A stretch of 64,000 nt of DNA from Semisulcospira habei (GCA_036245525.1 BTPG01000004.1:44376588-44440587), one strand, 5' to 3'; counted from the first letter of the stretch, positions 51,851-62,420 are shown. The notes: generated from the sequence alone by a model not told the origin. Numbers and translations are program-made.

Positions 51851-54800
51851 GTCATCAATTAATTCATCAACCAGTTCATCAGCTATGTCTTCAGATAACT
51901 TGAGTCTGTAATGACCAGGTGCATAAGCTTTTTCCTTAGTGTGAAAAACACGTTTTGTGTCTCCAACTGCAAGTGACTTCTTATGTGTTTGAATTATTTC
52001 AAGATTATGTTTGTTTGATCTCAGTGACTTGTTTGGATAGTCAGGCATTAATGCACCATCTAACACTTGCTTGTAATGTTCATGACGTATGTCTTTATTT
52101 TTTATTGCTGTTTTTTTTTATTCCTTTGGCTTTCGACTGACTGCCTTTCTGGTGCAGTATAGAATACATTTTTTATCTCAGTCCAACGTACTCAACTATT
52201 GGCACACCATTTAGTTCATCCTTAAACTTACCAGGCACTTTTTTGTTTTGTGTGCTGAACAGTGGGTGATCTTTAGGATAGTCAGACGTGTCATACATGT
52301 GTAGTTCTGTTTTCATGTCTTCATAAAAGTCTTCAGTACACACGTCAATGATCATAGAGTCAGTGTCAGTGTATAACAGACGGCAGTCAGGATACTTTGG
52401 TTTGAAGTAATCATAATAAAATTCAAGCATCAACAGTTTTGACAACTCAAGAATTGCCATACCAATAAATACTGGCTTGTCCAGTTTGACAATCTTTTTT
52501 TGAGTGACACTGCATACAATGATGAATGAAATTCTTTATACCCTGTGTATTGTGGCTTGCCTGTAAGTTTAATTGGACCTGATTCAGTTGTGACCAGTCT
52601 CACATCTTTTCTGTGATGAGGATTTTCCATTGTCTTGCCAAAACAGGCATTGTTTATAAGCTTAAAGAAGTCTTTGTCAAATGCAGTGTTGCTGTCTCTG
52701 GCACGAAGGGTTGTGTTCTTCATTATGTAATCTTTCATGAAAGCACTCTGATCAAATTGAATTCCTCTGTGAACTTTCTTTAGTACTAACCCATGTCTGA
52801 TGTAAAACTGCAGCAAGCGGTAGTGACAAACGTAATTGAATTTGTCATTCAGATTTGGCACAAGTTTAGTGTCTTCTTTTTTCCCTGTCATACTCATTTT
52901 CTCAACGGCTAAGGGATAATCATTATGGTAATCATGTAGATGGTGTGGGTACTCCAGGTCGACTTCAAAGATCCAACCCTTCGCGTCGTTTTGGTCAAGA
53001 TTCATAATATTGTTAGTTAACCCTGACTCTGTTACGTCATACTGTGTCAAATCATGCAGACAAAAGTTTTTCAAGGGCAATAACTCACACATTGCCCAGC
53101 CATACAAATTGTTAGCGTCTACATAGGTAATAAATGACCTTGACCTCGAGGGGTCAAACCCAAGGTCACCATAACCGTCCAGGTATTTATTGTTGGCTCT
53201 GGCGTAGTTATTTGCTGCAATACTAATCCCTCCCCTCAATCCACGTTCCACCATTTCACCCATCGTACGATCAGACAACAGGTCTATAGATATCTTACTG
53301 GATTTCAATAATGCAAGCCCACCCGGGTCTGCCTTGGGGGACTTGGGTGGGGTTAGGTATTTTTTAGTTCCCAGGGTCACCCTGGTCAGCCCCACAGGGT
53401 GGGTTTTTCTCTCTATTCTGGGGCATGCGTTTCTGTCTACCCTGTTTCCATTCACCTGTATTTGCCTTTTTAAAACTCTCCCTACTGTCTGCACTGCCTG
53501 TAGCTCTTGATATTGGATGTGTGTTGCTAAATCGTCTTAGCTTTAACCCCCACCCGGGTCTGCCCTGGGGGACTTGGGTGGGGTAACTACTTTTTAGTTC
53601 CCAGGGTCACCCTGGTCAGCCCCACAGGGTGGGTTTTCTTCTGTATTCTGGGGCATGTGTTTCTGTTTACCCTTGGTCCATTCACCTGTATTTGTCTTTT
53701 TAAAACTCTCCCAACTGTCGGCACTGCCTGTAGCTCTTGATATTGGATGTGTTGCTAAATGGTCTTAGCTTTATTTAGGCCCCATGGCGTAGGTTTATTT
53801 AACGTCTTGGACCGGCTGGCGACATACATTCAATATTCTGTTTATTTTTTTTCACAAGCAGTGCAGGCACGTCCTGAGAAAGCCTTGTTGCTGTCGGGAC
53901 GTTAAGCAATGTACAATCAATCAATCAATCAAAAATGCATCCCATGTCATGCCAGGACTAGTTATGTAACAAGCAGGGTCAAGCTTGTAGTGTAACAAAC
54001 CCTTTTCACGGTAACTTTCAAATACGTCTGCTAGCAAGCAAACGTCTGCTTTCAAGTACTGGTCATGGTAGTCACCAATCGTCTGACACCCTAACTTCCC
54101 CCACGCATCAAGTGCGTGCTGGTATTCAGAGTCAGAAATACCTTTTTCAGTTAGTGTAGAATAAAATTTCTCTTTTGGTGGCAGTCTCCTTTCTTCAAAC
54201 ACAACCCAGTGATCAATGTACTCATACGGATAGACACCTTTCTTAACCAAGTCTGGCTCAAAATATTTACTCGTTATTGGATACTCAGTCAGTCCTTCTG
54301 CAAGACTAGCCAATCCTAAAGACAAATGTTGCATGGAGTCATAAAATGCTAATTTATCTAACCTAAAAGTCAAGTATTTCTCAGTTGTCTGGGCAATACA
54401 ACTTATGTTTTTGTATGACTCATCTACAGCCTGCATGATAATGTGTGAATCATATCCTTTGAGATTGTGGAAAAAGATTGGTAACTTGTATGTCTTAGGA
54501 TCTATTTTTAATAATAAGTTACAATCACCATGTGCAGCACCTCTGTAACGCCCAGTTATGTGATCGTGGTCACGAACTTTATCACCCCCTAAAGGCTGTT
54601 CACAAATCCAACACGTCTCAGCTGTATCAAATTTTAGTTTGTCTTCTTCTGTCATCACCAAAGGCATCTGGCATGTTGTGAGATACTGTACTACCTGACT
54701 ATACAGATGTCTCATTTCTGTTAAAAACAAACATGCTGCATTTTCACCTCTGTAGATAACAGGCTCTGAATGCAAACCGTCTGACCTAACAAGAATGTAT

Positions 54801-55892
54801 CCAAAAGAACACACCACTTGGTCACTCAACTTTATAGTCTTTGGTAATGACTCTGGAACAGGACCCTCATATGGTACAACCAATGATTCAAAATCAGCAT
54901 ACACTACAAACGGCAGCTTTTGTTGATTCCCATAGTTCTTAAAATAAACCTTGCTGCCAGGATCTGGATACTTAAGTACAGTTTGTATGTCATCAGGTGA
55001 CCTGCAGTGTAGGACGTGTTTGTGCGCTACTGAAATAGAGGAGAATCTTTGTAAACATCTTTTACAAACTTCTTGTTTACCATTGTGTTTTGTTGTATGT
55101 CCATGAATTAGACGTGACATATTTCTGATAATTGTGTAGTGAAAGTTATCACCGGCAGGGCCTATTAGCAACATGTCAACATGTCTATCTTCTGACTGTC
55201 CGTATGTTGGTGCAATTGGGGACACTCTAATTGGTTGTAACTTGTTCTCAGATTCATTATCCCACACAAACACATTCACAGATATACCAGGATTTAATTT
55301 TTCAAACAAGTCTATGTCCTCTATTTTAACAGGGAACTCAATGCCACTAAAATCGAGTTCATTTACAAATTTGGTGTAGTTCAGGTTTTGACTTTACAAA
55401 GTGTAATTTAGCAAGCACACACCACATGAAACAGAAATTGTCATTGTTCTGAATATTAACAACAGCCTTTTTGTTTGCAACCTCTGTTGGCAGTGGCAAC
55501 CACGATTTACCTAATATAGGATGATACCTAGACTGCTTTAATTGTAGTTCATGTACATGTCCTTCGTGCCAACCAGACCCCTTCATTTTTGCACTGTCAA
55601 TTGCTTGGATAAAGTCAGGTAATAGTCTGTCTCTAAACACGTTCTCTAATTCTCTTCTTGTGTTAACTGTGTGTTGTCTTGTTGATATGTATGATACAAT
55701 CACTTCACCGTCCAATCTAGTTAATTCGATTTTCGCAACAATCTGAATCTTAACACTGCCTGTGAGAAGATTTTGTTGTATGACAGAAAAAAAGTTTTCT
55801 ATTGATTCATAGACATTATTAGTATTGGATATAGGTAAGTCTGTTGTGTGAAACACATTACGTAGGCCAGGGTTTTGAACATTGTCCGTCAT
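51806..55892 (-). pseudogene. Protein-primed family B DNA polymerase (pPolB), disrupted
   Basis: Replicates the linear element from a protein primer. Domains in coding order: N-terminal region (55892-55359); zinc-finger-like CxxC..HxxxxHC (about 55070-55000); exonuclease motif I YADFES (54884-54901); an inserted CxxC + DHDHITGRYRGAAH HNH-like finger (54546-54620); exonuclease motif II HNLKGYDSH (about 54445-54480). Then polymerase motif A DANNLYG (about 53093-53125), motif B KLINNACFGK (about 52626-52668), motif C YTDTDS (about 52345-52375) and the C-terminus to 51806. Breaks: an extra-base frameshift near 55385, a dimeric SINE at 53316-53928, a frameshift in an A7 run near 52494, a TAA near 52183 and a frameshift in an A9 run at 52111-52119. 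Confidence 0.93.
53316..53928 (+). repeat. SINE copies (6, 7): head-to-tail dimer inside pPolB
   Basis: A first unit without its 3' tail (53316-53545) is fused to a complete unit (53546-53928). One target-site duplication, TCAATAATGCA/TCAAAAATGCA (53305-53315; 53929-53939, one mismatch), surrounds the pair. It interrupts the polymerase between the exonuclease part and motif A. Confidence 0.88.
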
Positions 55893-55929
55893 TTTTATTT
55901 GACCGACAAAATAATAAAATAAAAAAATA

Positions 55930-56274
55930 TTACCGCTGGCTCACCTTGTGTAATACCACTTTATTAACTGTAACACTGTCAATATAAACATTTAGTTTGC
56001 GTAGTTGTTTAAATATGCTATAACAAACTTCTCCTAACCAACCATAGTTGGTATCATTAACTTTAAAAGTAGGTGTCTTTAAATCAACTGTCATGCGCTC
56101 CACATCTGGATGCTCATCGACATAATCTAAAGTCACACTATATGTAGCATATATTTCTGATGGTGCTGAAATGCTTATGTAAGTCTGTTTGGGTGATATT
56201 AAGTCAGTAAAGTGCATAACATCTTTGAAAAGGTGTGTGAGATCAAGCACCTGTATGATTTGTCCGTCTGTCAT
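55930..56274 (-). CDS. Polinton hypothetical protein, 114 aa
   Basis: Starts MTDGQ directly behind CCAATAAAAATG, and ends about 37 bases before the polymerase start, which has the same leader. Composition suggests a small beta-rich soluble protein (ATYSVTLDYVDEHPDVERMTVDLKT..). No motif recognised. Its place between ATPase and polymerase suggests a replication or assembly accessory role. Confidence 0.65.
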   Translation of the reverse strand: MTDGQIIQVLDLTHLFKDVMHFTDLISPKQTYISISAPSEIYATYSVTLDYVDEHPDVERMTVDLKTPTFKVNDTNYGWLGEVCYSIFKQLRKLNVYIDSVTVNKVVLHKVSQR

Positions 56275-56310
56275 TTTTATTGGACAAACAAATGTATAAA
56301 TTAATTTACA

Positions 56311-56922
56311 TCAATTTACTAACCCATACCCTGTGGGCTGATCTGTCTTTAAAATGAGCTTTAGATGCTTAGTTGATTTCAGTTTATTTTTCACATAATC
56401 TCGTTCATGCTTATTTGGGATGACATCATTTTCTCTGAGACAGTCTTCAAAGCTGTCACGATCCTTACAGTAAAACAAACAGATAAACTTTAACTGTTCT
56501 CGAAAATCTTTCAGTACTGCATTATATTTCTGAGTGAGAATCCATACACTGACGTTTGCATGTCTGCCACTGAAAGCAAGTTCTGCTAGAGTGTTTCTTT
56601 TCTTGACAATGTCTTTCTCTGCTGAACAGTCATCAACAATAAACAAAGTTGGCTGCCCTTCAAATTGCTTGTAAAAATATTGTAGGTAGTCATTCAGTTT
56701 TTTCTCAGGGTCAACTAAGTATATGTTGCTGTCAATCCAAATGAATAAACGGTTGTGATAAGCTTTGTTGTGTTTGATTGTAGGACAAAATATTACAATG
56801 TTTTCAAAATGGTGGATGTATCTTGTTTGTAATAAGTCAAGTACGAATTGAGTTTTCCCACACCCTGTGGCACCAACAAATAAGCCACAGTGTGGGTCAA
56901 GGGTCATCAAGCTCCGGTTCAT
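56311..56922 (-). CDS. Packaging-type ATPase (FtsK-HerA-like), 203 aa
   Basis: P-loop ATPase expected to drive genome packaging into capsids. Walker A is GATGCGKT at residues 17-24 from the ATG at 56922, which follows TTTTAAA. Walker B is TLFIVDD at about 92-98. The C-terminal part has LTQKYNAVLKDFREQ and a charged tail. The length is close to the short A32/FtsK-type ATPases of Polintons and virophages. It lies just after the capsid-type gene on the same strand. Intact. Confidence 0.87.
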   Translation of the reverse strand: MNRSLMTLDPHCGLFVGATGCGKTQFVLDLLQTRYIHHFENIVIFCPTIKHNKAYHNRLFIWIDSNIYLVDPEKKLNDYLQYFYKQFEGQPTLFIVDDCSAEKDIVKKRNTLAELAFSGRHANVSVWILTQKYNAVLKDFREQLKFICLFYCKDRDSFEDCLRENDVIPNKHERDYVKNKLKSTKHLKLILKTDQPTGYGLVN

Positions 56923-56941
56923 TTTAAAACACAATATAATT

Positions 56942-58225
56942 TTAATATATGTGTCCACTCAGTCTGCTTTCTGCAATATTGAGTTGTGCGTCATAAATCA
57001 GGTACAAATATATGTTTATGGCTGCAGCAGTTTCAACCTTCTTTTGTATCTGAATTGTTATTCCATCACTACCATTCTCAACAGTTCGTCCTGACCCATG
57101 AAGATAATCGTCGTCTGTACTGCGAAGGTCTAACCACAGTGCATATTTGTTTGTAAGATATTGTCCGATCCTAACATCATACAGATGTAGATCTTTGCAC
57201 GCAATGTTTGCAGGTTTATCTCTAATCCTTCCACCCGCAAAATACTTTGTGATCTCATCATAGTGCTGGTATGGTAACATTCCAGATGCGTACACTTGAT
57301 TAGGGCGGCCTTCGATTGTACAGGACAAATGTGTAATCTTAGGATTGTAGAATTTTTCTGAATCCCATTTATATGGATCTGCTGGTTCAACAAACAACAT
57401 AAGAATACCTTTCAGTGACCTAGCTGGTGTGTTCAAGTTTATGTTCCACATTGGGTCGCTTTTGTCTTTGGGTATTAAACTATGTCTAATCACCCTGTCA
57501 TAATAAATTGGCAGTCTTGACTGATACTGATTTTGAATGAGTCTGGCTAGATCAGTGTGTGTGACAATTTCATATTCCAAGGAAATGTTAGAGATCTTGT
57601 ATGATGCATCTGTGGCAGATGATTTAATAACTTTGGAGTAGTCATTGAAAGTTAGTTCAAAGCTCAGACGGTCATTCAGTGCTCCTTGATAATAAGGCAA
57701 ATGTGCTGTGAGGATTTCAAACTCAAGTGGTATGTAAAACCTGGTTCCATATGTTTCTGCTATAATAACGTCCTGGGCTGCTGACGTTGATTTATCTCCA
57801 GCATTGATTCGAAGTTTACCAATATTATCAGACTGTATGCCTTGGTAAATACGGTCTTCTCGTTCTTCTCTTGTGAGCCAAAGGTCTTTGTAACAGTAGA
57901 ACACATCTGAGTCGTCAAGACTAAACACTTCCTGTCCTTCAAGTTTTACTTTAATAGTTCTAACAATTGCTCTGCCAAGATTGTCAACCAGTGTTCTGTT
58001 TACATCTGCGTCTGATGAAAGTTCAATATTAAATGCTAGGCGTGCAGTGCCAGGTACGATAACGTCACTGGGACCTAGGTTTGGAAACTTGACTGTAAGT
58101 GTTTGGTTCTGGTCTATGGTACTTGGATTGTTCGTGATGACGATTGATTGTCTTATGCCCTTAACACCCAGGGGCTCACGTAGTTTTCTGTATGGGTCTA
58201 ACTTTGATCCGTAAGACTGTGTCAT
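56942..58225 (-). CDS. Probable major capsid protein, 427 aa
   Basis: Start chosen at the ATG at 58225 (MTQSYGSK..) behind TAATAAAAATG, not the earlier in-frame codon. Beta-strand-rich throughout with no enzyme motif: SIVITNNPSTIDQNQ, TIKVKLEGQEVFSLDD, DVFYCYKDLWLT, FYIPLEFE, ISLEYEIVTHTD and a hydrophobic C-terminal strand region. Its place next to the ATPase is the usual place of the double jelly-roll capsid gene. I call it from size, composition and position; I cannot see the fold directly. Alternative: another virion protein. Intact. Confidence 0.6.
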   Translation of the reverse strand: MTQSYGSKLDPYRKLREPLGVKGIRQSIVITNNPSTIDQNQTLTVKFPNLGPSDVIVPGTARLAFNIELSSDADVNRTLVDNLGRAIVRTIKVKLEGQEVFSLDDSDVFYCYKDLWLTREEREDRIYQGIQSDNIGKLRINAGDKSTSAAQDVIIAETYGTRFYIPLEFEILTAHLPYYQGALNDRLSFELTFNDYSKVIKSSATDASYKISNISLEYEIVTHTDLARLIQNQYQSRLPIYYDRVIRHSLIPKDKSDPMWNINLNTPARSLKGILMLFVEPADPYKWDSEKFYNPKITHLSCTIEGRPNQVYASGMLPYQHYDEITKYFAGGRIRDKPANIACKDLHLYDVRIGQYLTNKYALWLDLRSTDDDYLHGSGRTVENGSDGITIQIQKKVETAAAINIYLYLIYDAQLNIAESRLSGHIY

Positions 58226-58265
58226 TTTTATTATGCACAATAAAAAATAATAAATTAATAAAACA
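58226..58265. promoter_or_regulatory. Divergent promoter region between capsid and membrane-protein genes
   Basis: Forty bases, almost pure A/T (AATAAAAAATAATAAATTAATAAAA), separate two outward-facing start codons. Each start sits directly behind an AATAAAA-type leader. Confidence 0.5.
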
Positions 58266-59510
58266 ATGGCAGCAGGAGGATTTAATCATGAAGATTTTGA
58301 AATGGATGACATGAATGTCTCAGATACCAGTATCACAGATATGACTGGAATGGTAACTAGTAGTAGTAGTATGCATCATGAACTGTTAAAAGACAAAGTA
58401 AACTCATTTTATGACAGTGTTGGAGCGCGCCCAGATGTAATAGATCCTAATCAATTTGAATATGATAAAGGGCACTTATTTGTAAATACAGACAGAGGGA
58501 AAATATATCTAACACATAAAAATAATCCTTCTAAGTTTAGAGCTTTAAGTACAATTAAAGGTGAAGTCGGTGGTAACTCTGGGTTGGCAAGGTATCTTGG
58601 AATTGGAGGGTCTCCTGTCACGCCAAGACTGGTTAGTGTTCTTCACGACACGCAAACAAAGTTGCCAACAGGGCAACAAATTGAAATGGCACCAGTAACA
58701 AGCCTACCAGAAATAGCAAACACAGTGATACAAGAAACCTCATTTACTGAAGGACAAATAAATGACGCTATGAAAACAATAGACGACCCACCTTTGTCAA
58801 TGAGAGAGATTATGGGCTTGGATAAATCACTGCAGACAATAAGAGGTGAGATGGTAAATAATGTTGCCAAACTGGGAGAGCTTGATAAACACATAGAACG
58901 TGAAAAAGAGAAACTGGCTACAGCAGACAATGGGAATCTTGACACAGAAATGAAAGAAAGAATCCAACACAGATTAAATGATTTGCAGATAGAAAGATCA
59001 GGAAGGTTAGAAGTGATTAGTATTGGAAGACAAAAACTGAAATCACAGGTCAACAGAATTAGAGAAACTATTCAGAAAATACTTCACGAAGACACAACAT
59101 TGGCTGAGAGACTTAAAACACTTTTCAGAGAACAGGGTATTACAATTGCTAGTTTAATTACTGCTCTTGGATTTATTATTAGTACTGTTGTGTTGGCTGT
59201 TTCCGGTGCTGGTGGGGGTGCACCCTCGGCCCCAGCACCACCAAACCCAGGCCCACCAACCCCGCCTCCAACTGACCCAAAAGATTTACAGTCATGGGTA
59301 AAAAAACAGTTGTCTCACATATCAGACTTGCTTAAAAAATTGGCTCTGAAAGCAGTGGACGCGTTGCCTGGCATTATAGGCACTGTTGTCAGTTGGCTGA
59401 TTAGTACAGCGGCAAAGGCAGTAGGGTTTATGGCAGAACATGTGTGGGCCTTTTTGGTTACAGTAGGAGGGTTGATGGTGGGTTATTTAATGAAACAGAT
59501 AAAGAAGTAA
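58266..59510 (+). CDS. Polinton structural-type protein with coiled coil and membrane segments, 414 aa
   Basis: An acidic N-terminus is followed by a soluble region with GNSGLARYLGIGGSP (about residues 105-120) and a long coiled coil (residues 185-285). Next come a hydrophobic segment (IASLITALGFIISTVVLAVSG, about 295-315), a Gly/Ala/Pro-rich linker (316-343), an amphipathic stretch and two more hydrophobic segments (ALPGIIGTVVSWLIS; HVWAFLVTVGGLMVGYLM) near the C-terminus. This layout suits a membrane-associated virion or entry-type protein, but no family assignment is possible from sight. The last 24 bases overlap the convergent gene. Confidence 0.7.
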   Translation: MAAGGFNHEDFEMDDMNVSDTSITDMTGMVTSSSSMHHELLKDKVNSFYDSVGARPDVIDPNQFEYDKGHLFVNTDRGKIYLTHKNNPSKFRALSTIKGEVGGNSGLARYLGIGGSPVTPRLVSVLHDTQTKLPTGQQIEMAPVTSLPEIANTVIQETSFTEGQINDAMKTIDDPPLSMREIMGLDKSLQTIRGEMVNNVAKLGELDKHIEREKEKLATADNGNLDTEMKERIQHRLNDLQIERSGRLEVISIGRQKLKSQVNRIRETIQKILHEDTTLAERLKTLFREQGITIASLITALGFIISTVVLAVSGAGGGAPSAPAPPNPGPPTPPPTDPKDLQSWVKKQLSHISDLLKKLALKAVDALPGIIGTVVSWLISTAAKAVGFMAEHVWAFLVTVGGLMVGYLMKQIKK

Positions 59511-60206
59511 AACCCCTAACCCTGTTAGACCTATTACCAATGCAGTTCTTTCCGACTCATGTGTGTCAGGGGTTGACTGTACTGGTTGTATGGGTGCCGG
59601 TGATGGGGCCAGGGCCGGGGCTGGGGGTGTTACCGTCTGTAATGATTTTAACAACTGTACGTGTGTGGTTGTGGCCCCCAAGTTTACAGATTGATTGAGT
59701 CCTAATTTCTGACCAACACCTGCAACAATGATTTCATTATTATAATTTGTTATTGTCCCCATTTGGAGTTGAAGGTCTGATGGTAACATGTATAACCCGA
59801 TGCCAACTACAAAGTCAACTTTTGATCTGGCATATCTGAGAACATCTTGATAACGCTGTATGCTTGACGGGAGATCAACTGTTGAATTAATTGAATCTTC
59901 AAGATTTGCAAGAAGCTGTTTTTGTGCTTCAAATTTACCACTTCCATTCAAAATATTCGATTTTGTTAGTGATTGTGCACCTAGTAAACACCAGACATAT
60001 GTTCTGATAGACTCATTGACGCGCTCGACTCCTGCTTGAGTAAACCCGTCAGATTTATCTAAAATAAATGTGGTCCAGGCGTTTGACTGTTTCTGCTCAA
60101 TTGAGCCTAACCACACTTCTGATTTTGATGAGAATGAAGTGTAACCGGGGTAATAATCTTGAGGGTATTGTCTGTGACTCATAGCGTAATACAATGTGCC
60201 CATCAT
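59487..60206 (-). CDS. Polinton tail-anchored protein, 239 aa
   Basis: A soluble domain with DLPSSIQRYQDVLRYARSKVDF and LYMLPSDLQLQMGTITNYNNEI, then a Pro/Ala-rich linker (about residues 190-215) and a single C-terminal membrane segment (ALVIGLTGLGVLLLYLF) ending two residues later. Start and upstream stop overlap as ATGA. I recognise no catalytic motif. Likely a virion membrane or vertex protein; inference. Confidence 0.7.
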   Translation of the reverse strand: MMGTLYYAMSHRQYPQDYYPGYTSFSSKSEVWLGSIEQKQSNAWTTFILDKSDGFTQAGVERVNESIRTYVWCLLGAQSLTKSNILNGSGKFEAQKQLLANLEDSINSTVDLPSSIQRYQDVLRYARSKVDFVVGIGLYMLPSDLQLQMGTITNYNNEIIVAGVGQKLGLNQSVNLGATTTHVQLLKSLQTVTPPAPALAPSPAPIQPVQSTPDTHESERTALVIGLTGLGVLLLYLFH

Positions 60207-60733
60207 GCCTTTGTGACATCAAGTTTTTGTGTAAAGTCATACTTGGGGCTGATGTTAAACTCATTACAAATCCGTTCAAACGCTTTCATATCCATAGGGT
60301 TATTAAACCTGTTGAAACTGGATTCAGTGGGTAATGGTGTATGCAGTTCTGACAGTATACGTCTAAGCTGGTAGTAAGTGTGAAAACGATACACAGACCT
60401 AATCAGTTTGTTTGAGTGATTCAAGTGGTCTGTAAAAGAAACCCCACAGCCAGTAGTTGAGCATAGTATAGCAAAGTTAAGTTGGTTTTGAAACATCTGT
60501 AGTGGACTTGAAGACCACTTTCTTGCAGTAGAGTCATCTGTTATTGGAGGGTTTAGGTAATGGTCAAACGGATTTGGTACTTTGACTTGGAATAGATCTT
60601 GTTCTGATACAGCAATATCAAGCTGATTTAATTGAATTATTTTCTGTTCATAAGTTGGTGCAACATTATATTTGGCATTCACATTAAATTGAAATGTGTT
60701 CGTTGTGGTAATGGTTGGTGATTTAAATTCCAT
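60203..60733 (-). CDS. Polinton hypothetical protein, 176 aa
   Basis: Contains STTGCGVSFTDHLN and RSVYRFHTYYQLRRIL, a distinctive pair of segments. Predicted soluble with a helical C-terminal half. Its stop overlaps the start of the 239-aa gene by four bases, so the two are probably co-expressed. The start at 60733 is preceded by TATAAAAAAGG. Function unknown. Confidence 0.7.
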   Translation of the reverse strand: MEFKSPTITTTNTFQFNVNAKYNVAPTYEQKIIQLNQLDIAVSEQDLFQVKVPNPFDHYLNPPITDDSTARKWSSSPLQMFQNQLNFAILCSTTGCGVSFTDHLNHSNKLIRSVYRFHTYYQLRRILSELHTPLPTESSFNRFNNPMDMKAFERICNEFNISPKYDFTQKLDVTKA

Positions 60734-60757
60734 CCTTTTTTATATGAGATAATAAAA

Positions 60758-61493
60758 ATGTTTATTACCTTAACAAATCTTGACACAAGCAAACCAGTGT
60801 GGTTAACTAATGGGATTGATAATCGTGATGGTAGCAAGGCTGTTGCTATCCATGAAATGTTCTATACAGTAAAATGGTTTAATGTAACAGATGATGGTGA
60901 ATATTCTGTACATGGAATGGTAGGTACTACAAGTTGGGGCGCTAATCATTTACAGCCTGGGTATTATGACTTTTGTACTATAGCTGAATTTTTACAAGAT
61001 ATGTATAAAATTAAAGCAACTTTAAATCCGGCTAACTTGTTTGTTACATTGGAATTTCCAAAAGATAGTCAGCTTATATTAACAGACAAACTTTTAATAC
61101 TACTGGGTTTTTTTAACTGAATCTGATCTTGGTATTGTAGCTGTTAGTGGTGATGATGATTGGACTTATGAAGCAGGATTAAAATTTAAGCCCAAAAAAG
61201 GCAAAATAACTGGAAGATATCCTGTTCATTTGTCAGTACACACAGTACTAAATGTTTATTTGAAAGAACTAAACACAACTGAGAATGTTCACAATGGAAA
61301 GCCTTCAACTTTGTTGAGATGCTTACCTACTGAAACTGCTCCGTATTGTGAAAGTGTAGTTGTTAGATTTCCTAATTTGCAGTTTAAGAAATTAGGTTCT
61401 AGTTTCTTTGAGTCACTGAGTATATCAGTAACTAATCAGGATGACAAACCAGTTCTTATGCATGATTTTAGTGTTGTGTTGGAAATTAAATAA
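60758..61493 (+). pseudogene. Probable minor capsid/penton-type protein, one frameshift
   Basis: Two adjoining frames (60758-61120 and about 61115-61493) form one protein of about 244 residues. The break is in a T7 run at 61108-61114. Beta-rich, with W.NPGYY-like QPGYYDFCTIAEFLQ, a DKLLILLGF segment just before the break, and a C-terminal FESLSISVTNQDDKPV strand region. By pattern it resembles beta-sandwich virion proteins found beside capsid genes in invertebrate Polintons, as far as I recall. Start behind AATAAAAATG. Confidence 0.5.
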
Positions 61494-61512
61494 TTTTATT
61501 TTTGTTATAAAA

Positions 61513-62391
61513 ATGAGTGGTCTTGGTCCAAAGCGAACAATCATACCAGTTGCATGTCCAGTAACAGAGTTGAAAGATTTGGCAGACGTCCAGGATTTTG
61601 AGAAGGAAGGGGATGTTGGAGAAATATATGGTTTTGAACTTGATTTAAATGGCATGTACAAGAGGAAAGTAATTGTCGACATGAAAGACGGTGAAAAACA
61701 GATTCCTAAACTTGGTCAGCTTCGTGATGTTACTGTACCTACTCCACCTGTAAATAATGCGCCTTACAACTTAATACATGTGGGTAGTAAGTGGGTTGTT
61801 TCACCTGTGCCTGTTCCACCACCCACAATTGACTGGGACATAAAGATTGAATTTATTAGTCCTTATGTATACACTGATGATGAAGGCGCCTTAGTGTTTA
61901 GGAAGGTTGTTAACTCAGGGCCGCTTATTGTAAGTCTTGTTCCAAGCTTTGCCCCAGACAACAATAGCAGAGAAAAACTGAAAGTTGAAAATTATGAGAA
62001 ACGGAGATATCTTCTTACAACTAGAAAGGGTAGATCAGATACTTCTGTTGTGTTTATGCCAGCAAGCTTAGTCGTGGCTAGAGAAGTGACAATAGTATTT
62101 GAAATTATCATGAAATCTGTTGCTTCTGCAAAAGAGGCAAATATAGCACAAGGAATTAAACTTACATGGAATGAAACAGTAACAGAATCATCAAAGGTCT
62201 TTATTGCTATTACAAAAAATAATGATGTTATTAATGTTTCGAGCAGTGTTCCAGCTGTCAAGGTGGTGGTCGACAAAACAACTTTTGTTCGTCTAACTTA
62301 CATAAACCTTGAACACATTGATCTTGTTGCATTTTATTATGCCAGCAAATTGTATACTTTTGAAGAGTTGCAAAATGTAATTGCTGATTAA
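61513..62391 (+). CDS. Polinton hypothetical protein, 292 aa
   Basis: The ATG at 61513 (MSGLGPKR) is chosen because it follows TTATAAAAATG, leaving the earlier in-frame codons in the previous gene. A Pro-rich linker near residue 95-110 (VPVPPPTID) separates an N-terminal part from a long beta-rich part with strands such as REVTIVFEIIMKS and VPAVKVVVDKTTFVRLTY. No membrane segment and no motif. Probably a virion protein given its neighbours. Intact. Confidence 0.68.
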   Translation: MSGLGPKRTIIPVACPVTELKDLADVQDFEKEGDVGEIYGFELDLNGMYKRKVIVDMKDGEKQIPKLGQLRDVTVPTPPVNNAPYNLIHVGSKWVVSPVPVPPPTIDWDIKIEFISPYVYTDDEGALVFRKVVNSGPLIVSLVPSFAPDNNSREKLKVENYEKRRYLLTTRKGRSDTSVVFMPASLVVAREVTIVFEIIMKSVASAKEANIAQGIKLTWNETVTESSKVFIAITKNNDVINVSSSVPAVKVVVDKTTFVRLTYINLEHIDLVAFYYASKLYTFEELQNVIAD

Positions 62392-62420
62392 AATTTAAAA
62401 AAATATTTGTGAATAAAAAA

